A stretch of DNA of 52,279 nt from an uncultured Campylobacter sp. (GTDB taxonomy: Bacteria > Campylobacterota > Campylobacteria > Campylobacterales > Campylobacteraceae). This document shows positions 41,685 through 48,830 of the stretch, piece by piece. The stretch is from contig UQBJ01000012.1 of NCBI GenBank assembly GCA_900539255.1, positions 1 to 52,279 of the forward strand, read 5' to 3'. Made by a program: the position numbers and the translations under genes. A model generated the notes under the pieces. It was not told where the DNA came from. It worked only from the letters and a program-made list of their open reading frames with translations, and made no database searches. Numbering within the stretch: position 1 is the stretch's first letter; each line of letters begins with the position of its first letter.

Positions 41685-42281
41685 ATGAAAAAATCCATTC
41701 TCATCGTAGGTGGCTCTATATCGGGCTTGGCGGCGGCTTTGGTTTTAGCAAGTGCTAAAAATGCGGAGCTGGACTTTGACATTAGTATCGTAGATGACGG
41801 CAAGGCGGACTTAAACGCTGTGGCGATTTACAATGTGCCTTTATTTCCCAAAGGCATTGTCGGCAAGGACATCATCGAGCAAACGCGCAAGCAGATTGAC
41901 GCCTTGCTGAAAGTGAGCTACATAAGCGGCACTATCAACGAAATAAGCGGCTCAAAAGGCGCATTTGTAGGCTCTGGCGAAGGCGTAAGTGTCAAGGCAG
42001 ACTATGTGGTGCTTGCCACAGGGGCTTCACGCTTTGACATAAAGGGCTTAGGCGACATTGTGCGCCCACACGAACTGATGAACAAACCAAACAAAATCCG
42101 CCTTGCAACCACAGGCAGACAGCTGGTTAAAGACGGAGTTTATGCTGCGGGCTTGGCTAGCGGGGTTACGACTATGGTAGCGTGTGCCATAGGTAGCGGT
42201 GCGGAGGCAGCTTGCGCTATTTTGAGCGACATAAAAGGCGAAGTGAGCATTATCCACGACACGCCGACAAGCCGCTCATAA
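41685..42281 (+). CDS. Condensed FAD-binding oxidoreductase lacking the NAD(P) domain
   Basis: This 198-residue protein looks like thioredoxin reductase with the central NAD(P) domain removed. N-terminal FAD motif GGSISGLAAALVLASA at about residues 8-23, VVLATGASRFDIKG near 112, then directly GVYAAGLASGVTTMVACAIGSGAEAA as the second FAD motif. There is no CxxC pair. Single-domain flavoproteins of this type exist, so it need not be degraded. The start has AAAGGACAAAAG upstream. It stands next to a CopD-like membrane gene on the same strand. Confidence 0.65.
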   Translation: MKKSILIVGGSISGLAAALVLASAKNAELDFDISIVDDGKADLNAVAIYNVPLFPKGIVGKDIIEQTRKQIDALLKVSYISGTINEISGSKGAFVGSGEGVSVKADYVVLATGASRFDIKGLGDIVRPHELMNKPNKIRLATTGRQLVKDGVYAAGLASGVTTMVACAIGSGAEAACAILSDIKGEVSIIHDTPTSRS

Positions 42282-42354
42282 ATTAACCGCTGTTAATTTT
42301 TTTCTTGCCTTTTTTGATTAAAATTTGAGATAAATTTTCAAAAAAGGCAAGTTT

Positions 42355-42792
42355 ATGCAAACTTTGTATCCATTTTTTCTTACGACTCATTTGCTTTGTG
42401 CGATTGTGTTTTTGGGCTTTATCTTTACTGATGTCGTGCTTTTAAGCATTTTAAGGCGCACGCTTGGCGACAACGCCTTGCAAAATGTAATGAAACGAGG
42501 CACGAAAATAATGCCTATTTGCGTGCTTTTGCTTGTGCTGACAGGCGGGGCGATGATGACGCGGTATTTGGACTTTGGCAGCGGTTTGGCTGGCTTTTTC
42601 GGCACGCCCTTGCAAACTTTTTTGAGTGTTAAAATCATTTTAGCCTTGCTTATCGTGGGCTTTGTCATCAACGCTTTGGCGCACAAATTTGTGTTGAAAA
42701 AACCAAATCCACTTGGCAACTCCACGCACAAAATCGTTTTCGTGCTGGGCTTTTTCATCGTGGTGCTGGCAAAATTCGCCTTTTTTGTGTGA
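42355..42792 (+). CDS. Four-helix CopD/HemJ-like membrane protein
   Basis: The 145 residues form four helices (about 5-27, 50-66, 82-103, 120-143). A His in the first helix (FFLTTHLLCAIVFLG) and one near 109 and 124 (NALAHKF, NSTHKIV) suggest haem or metal ligation, as in CopD/HemJ-type small proteins. The similarity is in pattern, not in a decisive motif. It is 73 bases downstream of the flavoprotein gene, perhaps cotranscribed. Confidence 0.5.
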   Translation: MQTLYPFFLTTHLLCAIVFLGFIFTDVVLLSILRRTLGDNALQNVMKRGTKIMPICVLLLVLTGGAMMTRYLDFGSGLAGFFGTPLQTFLSVKIILALLIVGFVINALAHKFVLKKPNPLGNSTHKIVFVLGFFIVVLAKFAFFV

Positions 42793-42935
42793 AATTTAAA
42801 TTTTTAGCCATAAAAACTTTGCTTTGCCGTTTTGGCTTGAATTTTATTAAAAATTTAAGTTTATTTTAAGCAAAGCAGTGTTATCATCCAAAAAAGGCTT
42901 TAAAAAATTTAAAATGCCGTGAAGAAAGGACGAAA

Positions 42936-43236
42936 ATGTCAGTAAAATTCACAACACTTAAATTTAAAGGCGCAAAAATTTGCGAAGCGTTCTCTCTCGT
43001 TAGTTAGCGTTTGTGCAAATTTCGCTTGGGGTTTAGATATTGATGGCATTATTACCCAAGATATAAATAAACAATCTTTGGTTAATAAACACCAAGTAAA
43101 TGTGGCAGAGCTACACTGAGTGCTGGAACTTTTGAAAATTTTGGGCATCTTACTTTTTCAATTTATCATAGCGGCACAAAACAAGCATTTTGCTCAATTT
43201 ATAGCGGTATAAATTCTCACAAAGATAAATTTTAGC
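42936..43236 (+). pseudogene. Frameshifted remnant of an adhesin/autotransporter-like gene
   Basis: No frame stays open, but three pieces read sensibly: a start with basic residues (MSVKFTTLKFKGAKI), then in another frame RSLSLVSVCANFAWGLDIDG like a signal peptide and mature start, then in a third LSAGTFENFGHLTFSIYHSG ending in a stop. The TFENFGHLTF style recalls beta-helix passenger repeats of surface adhesins. About 300 bases are left. The rest of the gap from 42793 to 43368 is AT-rich without another gene. Confidence 0.45.
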
Positions 43237-43368
43237 ACTCAAATTAACAAAATTTAGTTAAAATTACAAAAGGCGGATTTAAATTCGCAAAAAAGATGAA
43301 TTTTAGCTAAATTTTAAGCAAAAATGAGCTAGAAAATTCAAGGAAAATTAAAAACAAAAGAGAGCAAA

Positions 43369-44667
43369 ATGAGCCAAATCGACCAACTTGTCCTGCCCGA
43401 AATCAAAGAGCGCAAGGGCTTTTTAGTTTATCTTAAAATCATCTTTATCCCTTGTGCGATTTATGCTTTGGCTGTGGCGGCGTATTTTGGGCGCATTGAC
43501 TTTAAGATAGAGTTCATCTCACTCGTGCTGATGGGCGTTATCTTGTTTGTCGCTCTCATCTTTGCAAGGCATAACGCCGAATACGCTTCAAGCTTTTTAG
43601 AACAACAAAAAGATGAATTCAAGCACGCCTTAAAAGCCTACATAATGCGAAATTTCTTAACTATCGGCAAGGAAACAAAGAGCAATGCGAGCTTTGACGA
43701 GTTTGCAAGCGCATACATAAAAAGCGCGCGCAACGAAAACTTCGCCACTATCGCTACAAGCGTCTTTGCGACTATGGGCATTTTAGGCACTTTCATCAGC
43801 ATAGCCTTGTTTGTGCCGACTTTTAGCACAAGCGATTTGGGTTCGTTGGAGGGCGAAATTTCGCTCTTTTTGGGCGGCATTAGCAATGCTTTTTACATTT
43901 CTATTTATGGGATTTTTTTAGCTTTGTGGTGGATATTTTTCGAGCGTTTTGGGCAAAGTAAGATTGAGCGCCTACTCTACCGACAAAAAAACGCTACAAG
44001 CAACTTTTTTTGGACAAAGGACGAGTTGGAGCAAAGATACTTCACGCAAGGGCTGGCGCATTTTGAAAAAATCGGCGTTATCTTCGAGCAAGTCAGCAAC
44101 GAGGACTTTTTCAAAGAACTCAACCGCAGCATAGAGCGTAAATTTGGGCTTTTCCAAGAAATGCTGAGCGTGGAGGAAAAAGCCATACACATAAGCAGCG
44201 AGCATATCAAACAAAATATGAACGAACTGCACCGCGCGCAAAAAAATCAAAAAGATTTAAGCAGGGTGTATGTGGAGATGATAGACGCTGTAAGCTCCTT
44301 GCAGCAGAGCTTAAAAGACATCAACATAAGAATGAGCGAGCAGTATAATCATCTCACCGACATTAGCGCGCAAAAAATTCAGCATTTAGACAAAACCCTA
44401 GCCGCCTTTGGCGAAAAGGTAGAGAGCCTAAAACGCAGCTTTGGCTACTACCAAGATATGATGCTGCAAAACCAAGAAAAGGTTTTTCAAGGCTTTAAGC
44501 AAAGTATGATACAAGGCATACGCGAATTTAAGGAAGCCTACGAGGAAGAAAAGCACATCGATGGGGGCATAGAGCTGATGAGTCAGCTTAAAGCCGACAT
44601 CACACAGCTTGACAACGAAGCTAGCGAAGTCATCGCAAAACTCAACAGCGACAAGCCAAATCAATGA
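43369..44667 (+). CDS. MotA/TolQ/ExbB-family protein with long cytoplasmic coiled-coil tail
   Basis: The 432-residue protein has four predicted helices (about 19-41, 47-66, 122-148, 163-190). The third contains the family-like 'FATMGILGTFISIALF', as in TolQ/ExbB/MotA channel helices. Residues 190-432 form a long helical, coiled-coil tail (LQQSLKDINIRMSEQYNHL...). A long tail occurs in ZorA-type stators of anti-phage Zorya systems and in some gliding or Tol-like motors. It overlaps the next gene by 4 bases. It is not the flagellar MotA by its layout. Confidence 0.75.
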   Translation: MSQIDQLVLPEIKERKGFLVYLKIIFIPCAIYALAVAAYFGRIDFKIEFISLVLMGVILFVALIFARHNAEYASSFLEQQKDEFKHALKAYIMRNFLTIGKETKSNASFDEFASAYIKSARNENFATIATSVFATMGILGTFISIALFVPTFSTSDLGSLEGEISLFLGGISNAFYISIYGIFLALWWIFFERFGQSKIERLLYRQKNATSNFFWTKDELEQRYFTQGLAHFEKIGVIFEQVSNEDFFKELNRSIERKFGLFQEMLSVEEKAIHISSEHIKQNMNELHRAQKNQKDLSRVYVEMIDAVSSLQQSLKDINIRMSEQYNHLTDISAQKIQHLDKTLAAFGEKVESLKRSFGYYQDMMLQNQEKVFQGFKQSMIQGIREFKEAYEEEKHIDGGIELMSQLKADITQLDNEASEVIAKLNSDKPNQ

Positions 44668-45506
44668 AAAATTTAGACAACAAACTCTTTTTTGTGAGCT
44701 ATGCGAATTTAGTGGCGGGGCTTTTCTTTGCTATGCTTTTCATAGTGGCGGGCATTTTGCTGAAAAACACGCTTGCAAGAAGCGATTTGCAGGGCGAGCA
44801 GGCGAGTTTAAGGCAAGAAAGGGCTAAATTCGAGCAGGACAAAGAGGACTTTAAACAAAGCCAAGCCCTTATTTACGCCCTTGCGAAAAAGATAAGCGCG
44901 GAGAAAAACGCCAGCTCACTTTCGTTTAAGGACAAAGAAAATCTCATCTTACTCTCCGCACTTGATGAAAAAGAAAAAAAGCTCAAAGGCTTAAACGACA
45001 AATTTGCCAAGCTCAAAAGCGAGATTAAGGCGTTAAATGCCGTTAAAGAGGGCTTTGCCTTTGAGTTGCAGGCTAAATTTGACACAAATTTATCCAGCAC
45101 GACAAGGGGTTCGCTGAGCCTGCCGAGCGAGGTTTTTTTTGAAAATGATTCGCATCTTATACGCAATGAAAACAAGCCCAAAATCAGAGGCATTTTAAAC
45201 ACTTATTTTAACGCTATCTTGCAAAACAAAGAGTTGATGAAAGGGCTGCAATTCATCAGCATACAGGTTTATGTTACAGATGAGAGCTTGTCCGTCCCCC
45301 AAAAAATCGCCCTTTCGAGCAAAAGAGCGGACGAGCTTTTGAGCTTTATAAATTCTTTTTACAAAGATGAACGCTTGCAGCAGTATTTGCTTGTCAGTGC
45401 TGCTTTTGCGCCTAAAAAAGACAGCGCAAGTAGCCGCGTGGAATTTCGCCTTTTTATCTCTAATGACTTTGTTTTTCAAAGGGTGCAGGATTTGTTGATT
45501 CAATGA
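44664..45506 (+). CDS. MotB/OmpA-like partner with Asn replacing the proton-carrying Asp
   Basis: The 280-residue protein has one helix at about 9-32 (FFVSYANLVAGLFFAMLFIV), a charged coiled coil at 40-125 and an OmpA-like domain at about 140-275 (FFENDSHLI, VTDESLSVPQKIALSSKRADEL, SRVEFRLF). In MotB- and ZorB-type stators the helix begins (S/T)YADL-like with an essential Asp; here residue 15 is Asn (TAT GCG AAT). The OmpA-domain Asp and Arg that usually grip peptidoglycan are present. It may be non-conducting or use another residue. It is coupled to the MotA-like gene and overlaps the next gene. Confidence 0.75.
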   Translation: MKNLDNKLFFVSYANLVAGLFFAMLFIVAGILLKNTLARSDLQGEQASLRQERAKFEQDKEDFKQSQALIYALAKKISAEKNASSLSFKDKENLILLSALDEKEKKLKGLNDKFAKLKSEIKALNAVKEGFAFELQAKFDTNLSSTTRGSLSLPSEVFFENDSHLIRNENKPKIRGILNTYFNAILQNKELMKGLQFISIQVYVTDESLSVPQKIALSSKRADELLSFINSFYKDERLQQYLLVSAAFAPKKDSASSRVEFRLFISNDFVFQRVQDLLIQ

Positions 45507-46651
45507 GAAATTTTAAGAGTCAAATTCAAAAAGCCACTCTTGATGGCTTTGAGTTTTTCATCAAACGCGATGATTTGCTGGGCGATTATCTTGGCGGAAA
45601 TAAGGCGCGAAAACTTGAATTTTTCGTCAAAAACGCTCATAACTTTGAGCGAAATTTAAGGATAATAAGCTACGGCAGCTCCCAAAGCAACGCGCTTGCG
45701 GCTTTAAGCGTGTTTGCGAGGATAAATGGCTTTACGCTCATTTTCGTGTGTGAAAAAATCTCAAATTTTTTAAAGCAAAACCCCTGTGGCAACTACGCTT
45801 TTGCCTTGCAAAATGGGGCGCAAATCGTTGAGAACTCACGCTTTTCATCAAGGCGTGAAATGGCTTTGAGTTTGTGCGAGGAAAAGGACATTTTCATCGA
45901 AGAGGGCGTGGCGTGCAAAGAAGCACAATGGGGCTTTAAAACGCTTGCCGATGAGATAAAAATGCAAAGCAAAGAAATGAAGCGCAAATTTGACATATTT
46001 TTGCCCGCTGGCACGGGCGCAAGCGCGCTTTATTTAGCTAAATTCAGCGAGTTTCGCGTCTTTACTTGCGCTTGCGTGGGCGATGAGGGCTATCTTAAAC
46101 GACAAATGCTTGCCTTAGAGCCAAATTTTGACATAAAAATCATCGACAAAAAAAGCGATTTAAGAGAGATTTTATCGCCAAACATAGCCTTAAATTTACC
46201 GCCTTTTTTCGCTAAAAAATACCCAAATTTAGCCCTAAATTTACTCACTTTTTTACAAGGGGCAAAAACTTGCTTTTTTGAGCTGAAAAATTCATTGTTT
46301 AGAGTGAAAAATTCACTTTTAAGGGCTAAAAAATCGCCCTTTCAAACGAAAAATTTGCTTGAAAACCCTGCAAATTCGCCACTTTGCCCTAAGCAAAAGC
46401 CTCAAATTTTTATCCTTAAAACCCCGCGCAAATTTCATTTTGCCAAGCCTTACAAAGAGCTTTTAAGCATTTATCAAAGGGCGTTGAAGCAAACGGGCAT
46501 TGAGTTTAGCTTGCTTTATGATGGCGTGGGACTGCGGACTATGCTTTTTTACCGCGACATTTTTACGCGCAAAGTGCTTTATATCCATCAAGGCGGCACA
46601 AGGGGCAACGCCTCACTGCTTGAACGCTACAAATTTAAGCACTTACTTTAA
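45503..46651 (+). CDS. PLP-dependent ACC deaminase/D-cysteine desulfhydrase-like enzyme
   Basis: This 382-residue fold-type II PLP protein has the cofactor Lys in LGGNKARKLEF near residue 33 and YGSSQSNALAALS as phosphate- and substrate-binding loop. 'DIFLPAGTGASALYL' and a C-terminal 'YDGVGLRTMLF' are also seen. It resembles 1-aminocyclopropane-1-carboxylate deaminase and D-cysteine desulfhydrase; the substrate is not certain. Residues 255-300 are a low-complexity insertion with three KNSL/KKSP-like repeats. It overlaps the OmpA-like gene by 4 bases, so it shares its operon without an obvious functional link. Confidence 0.8.
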   Translation: MRNFKSQIQKATLDGFEFFIKRDDLLGDYLGGNKARKLEFFVKNAHNFERNLRIISYGSSQSNALAALSVFARINGFTLIFVCEKISNFLKQNPCGNYAFALQNGAQIVENSRFSSRREMALSLCEEKDIFIEEGVACKEAQWGFKTLADEIKMQSKEMKRKFDIFLPAGTGASALYLAKFSEFRVFTCACVGDEGYLKRQMLALEPNFDIKIIDKKSDLREILSPNIALNLPPFFAKKYPNLALNLLTFLQGAKTCFFELKNSLFRVKNSLLRAKKSPFQTKNLLENPANSPLCPKQKPQIFILKTPRKFHFAKPYKELLSIYQRALKQTGIEFSLLYDGVGLRTMLFYRDIFTRKVLYIHQGGTRGNASLLERYKFKHLL

Positions 46652-46689
46652 AATGCTATAATGGGCTAAATTCACACAAAGGACAAAAG

Positions 46690-47079
46690 ATGAAAATGCG
46701 GGTGTATTACGAGGACACGGACGCTGGGGGCGTGGTGTATCACAGCAAATACTTGAATTTTTGCGAGCGGGCGCGGAGTGAGCTTTTTTTCGAGCATTTT
46801 CCTTATATCTTTGAGGCGAGCAAGGGGCATTTTTTGGTATCTCAGGCTGAGTGCGCCTTTATCAAACCTGCTAAACTTGGGGATTTGCTCGAAATCAAAA
46901 CTCAAATCATACAAGTAAAAAGGGCTAGCGTGCTGCTTATGCAAGAGATTTTTCGCTGTGATGGGGCGAATTTGAGTCAAAAACTCTTTCAAGCGCGCTT
47001 TACCCTTGCTTTTGTCAAGGACGAAAAGCCTTGTGCGATGAGCGATGAGCTTAAAGCGGTTTTTGAGCGACTTTTTTAG
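46690..47079 (+). CDS. ybgC: YbgC-type acyl-CoA thioesterase
   Basis: This 129-residue hot-dog fold protein carries the family motif 'YYEDTDAGGVVYHSKYLNFCERAR' region near residues 5-28, with the catalytic Asp, and a C-terminal 'FRCDGANLSQKLFQARFTLAFV'. It probably hydrolyses short acyl-CoA or acyl-ACP thioesters. AAAGGACAAAAG precedes the ATG. It is a separate unit 38 bases after the PLP gene. The 247 bases after it hold no gene. Confidence 0.88.
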   Translation: MKMRVYYEDTDAGGVVYHSKYLNFCERARSELFFEHFPYIFEASKGHFLVSQAECAFIKPAKLGDLLEIKTQIIQVKRASVLLMQEIFRCDGANLSQKLFQARFTLAFVKDEKPCAMSDELKAVFERLF

Positions 47080-47326
47080 GCTAAATTTCGCCCTTTGCTT
47101 GAATTTTTTCTCACTTGCTGGCAAATTTTAGCCTTGCTAATCCTTGTTTTTGTTTGCAATTTTTAGCTCTTTGCTGTTTTGATTAACCAAATTTGAGCTA
47201 TAATTTTACTTTGCTTTTTGGTAATGAGTGTTACATTTTGCCGAATTTATGCGAATTTGCAAAAAAATTTGTTTAACGCAAAAAGGGCTATTTTAAGGCA
47301 AAGGGCGTGAATTTAAAGCCAAAAAG

Positions 47327-48241
47327 ATGAAATTTAAGGGAGAAAACTTGCTGGGTAAAAGGGTTGCGGCGGTGCTGTTGATGAGCTTTTGCGCTCTTGT
47401 GGGCGATGAGAGTTTAAATAATGGGCAAAGTTTAGGCGAAAATTTGCTTATCAGCGCAGAAAATCAAAGCACAAATAAATTCATAGCGAATTTAAACGAA
47501 AATTCAGCAAACACTATAAACACCGCAACGCCCACAAGCACCGAAAACAACGCAACCCCCGAAATTTCAAGCGATGAGAGCGATTTTGGTTTTGATGAAT
47601 TTGAAGCTGAATTTGAGAATTTTAAGGTAAATGACCCACTTTCAGGCTACAACAAAATGATGACGCGCTTCAATGTCGCCCTTTACACCTACGCCCTACG
47701 CCCCATCGCAAAGGGCTATGAGTTTGTGATGCCTGAATTTGCAAGGGTTGGCATAAAAAATTTCGCAAGCTATATCAATATGCCCATTCGTTTTTTGGGT
47801 AATGTTTTGCAGCTTAAATTCAAAGAAGCTGGCACGGAGCTTAAACGCTTTGGGGTTAATACTATCTTTGGCTTTTTTGGGCTTATAGACGCAGCGAGCA
47901 AGGCGCAAATCCCGCTACACCACGCTGATTTTGGTTTGGTGCTGGCGCATTGGGGCGTGGGCGGGGGTTTTCATTTTGTGCTGCCCGTTTTAGGACCATC
48001 AAATTTACGCGACACGCTTTCTATCCCTGTAAATTGGTATGCTAGCCCGATTACTTACGCTGCTACTTATGATTCATCGGCGTGGATAAATTGGTTAAGC
48101 GTTGGTATAACAAGTTTTGTTATGATTAACGAAGCGTCTTTAAATACGCCAACGCTTGATGAGATTTTTTACAAAACGCCAAATCTCTACCCTTTCTTGC
48201 GCGATGCGTATGAAAAAAGGCGAATGGAAATGGCAAAATAA
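47327..48241 (+). CDS. mlaA: MlaA/VacJ-like phospholipid-transport outer-membrane protein
   Basis: The 304-residue protein has a hydrophobic N-terminal signal (residues 10-25) without a proper lipobox, although a Cys follows, and an N/T/S-rich linker to about residue 85. The MlaA domain comes next: 'DPLSGYNKMMTRFNVALYTY', 'YINMPIRFLGNVLQLKFKEAG', 'RFGVNTIFGFFGLIDAASKA', 'HHADFGLVLAHWGVGGGFHFVLPVLGPSNLRDT'. MlaA removes phospholipids from the outer leaflet. The next gene is MlaC-like, consistent with one lipid-transport operon. Confidence 0.9.
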   Translation: MKFKGENLLGKRVAAVLLMSFCALVGDESLNNGQSLGENLLISAENQSTNKFIANLNENSANTINTATPTSTENNATPEISSDESDFGFDEFEAEFENFKVNDPLSGYNKMMTRFNVALYTYALRPIAKGYEFVMPEFARVGIKNFASYINMPIRFLGNVLQLKFKEAGTELKRFGVNTIFGFFGLIDAASKAQIPLHHADFGLVLAHWGVGGGFHFVLPVLGPSNLRDTLSIPVNWYASPITYAATYDSSAWINWLSVGITSFVMINEASLNTPTLDEIFYKTPNLYPFLRDAYEKRRMEMAK

Positions 48242-48251
48242 AGGAGAAAAA

Positions 48252-48830
48252 ATGAAAAAATTCGTTTTGTTTTTGTGTGTGGCTTTGAATTTGTGGGCTT
48301 TGCCCTTGCAAACTCTGCCACAAACTATGCAAACTAACATTGACAAAAGCCGCGCTTTGCTTAAAAAAGAAGCAAACACCGACAAAGCCGCACAGCAAAT
48401 CATCGCGCTTTTTGACAAGGTATTTGACTACGAGCTTATGGCGAAGTTGAGCCTGTCAAAGCGTTACAACACCCTAACGCCCGCTCAAAAAAGCGAATTT
48501 AACAAAGCCTTTGAAGAGCAGCTTAAAGTGAGCTTTACAAGCAAACTTGGGCTTTACAAGGACGAGGAAATCAAAGTAACGACTTTGGACAAGGTTAAAG
48601 AGCGTATGTTTTTAAATTCGCAGATGATAATCAACGGCGAAGTGAAAAATATCATCTTTAAATTTTACGACAAAAAGGGCGACTGGCTCATTTATGATGT
48701 GGATATTTTGGGCGTAAGTATCATACAAACTTACCGCTCACAATTTGCGGATTTGCTTGACAAAGCAGACTTTAACACCTTGCTTGACACGCTCAAAGCA
48801 ACGAAATTTGAAAAGATAAATGCTCGTTAA
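48252..48830 (+). CDS. mlaC: MlaC/Ttg2D-like periplasmic phospholipid-binding protein
   Basis: The ATG at 48252 has AAAGGAG upstream and starts a signal peptide (MKKFVLFLCVALNLWA). The 192 residues match MlaC (ARALLKKEAN-like helix, 'VFDYELMAKLSLSKRYNTLTPAQKSEFNKAFEEQLK', 'IIFKFYDKKGDWLIYDVDILGVSIIQTYRSQF'). It shuttles lipids between MlaA and an inner-membrane partner. It is located 10 bases after mlaA and overlaps the RND gene by 11 bases. Confidence 0.9.
   Translation: MKKFVLFLCVALNLWALPLQTLPQTMQTNIDKSRALLKKEANTDKAAQQIIALFDKVFDYELMAKLSLSKRYNTLTPAQKSEFNKAFEEQLKVSFTSKLGLYKDEEIKVTTLDKVKERMFLNSQMIINGEVKNIIFKFYDKKGDWLIYDVDILGVSIIQTYRSQFADLLDKADFNTLLDTLKATKFEKINAR

Noticed and set aside
43369..45506. 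Complete Zorya anti-phage system
   Set aside because: Only the two stator-like genes are present; no ZorC, ZorD or ZorE-like gene is adjacent and the neighbour is a PLP enzyme.
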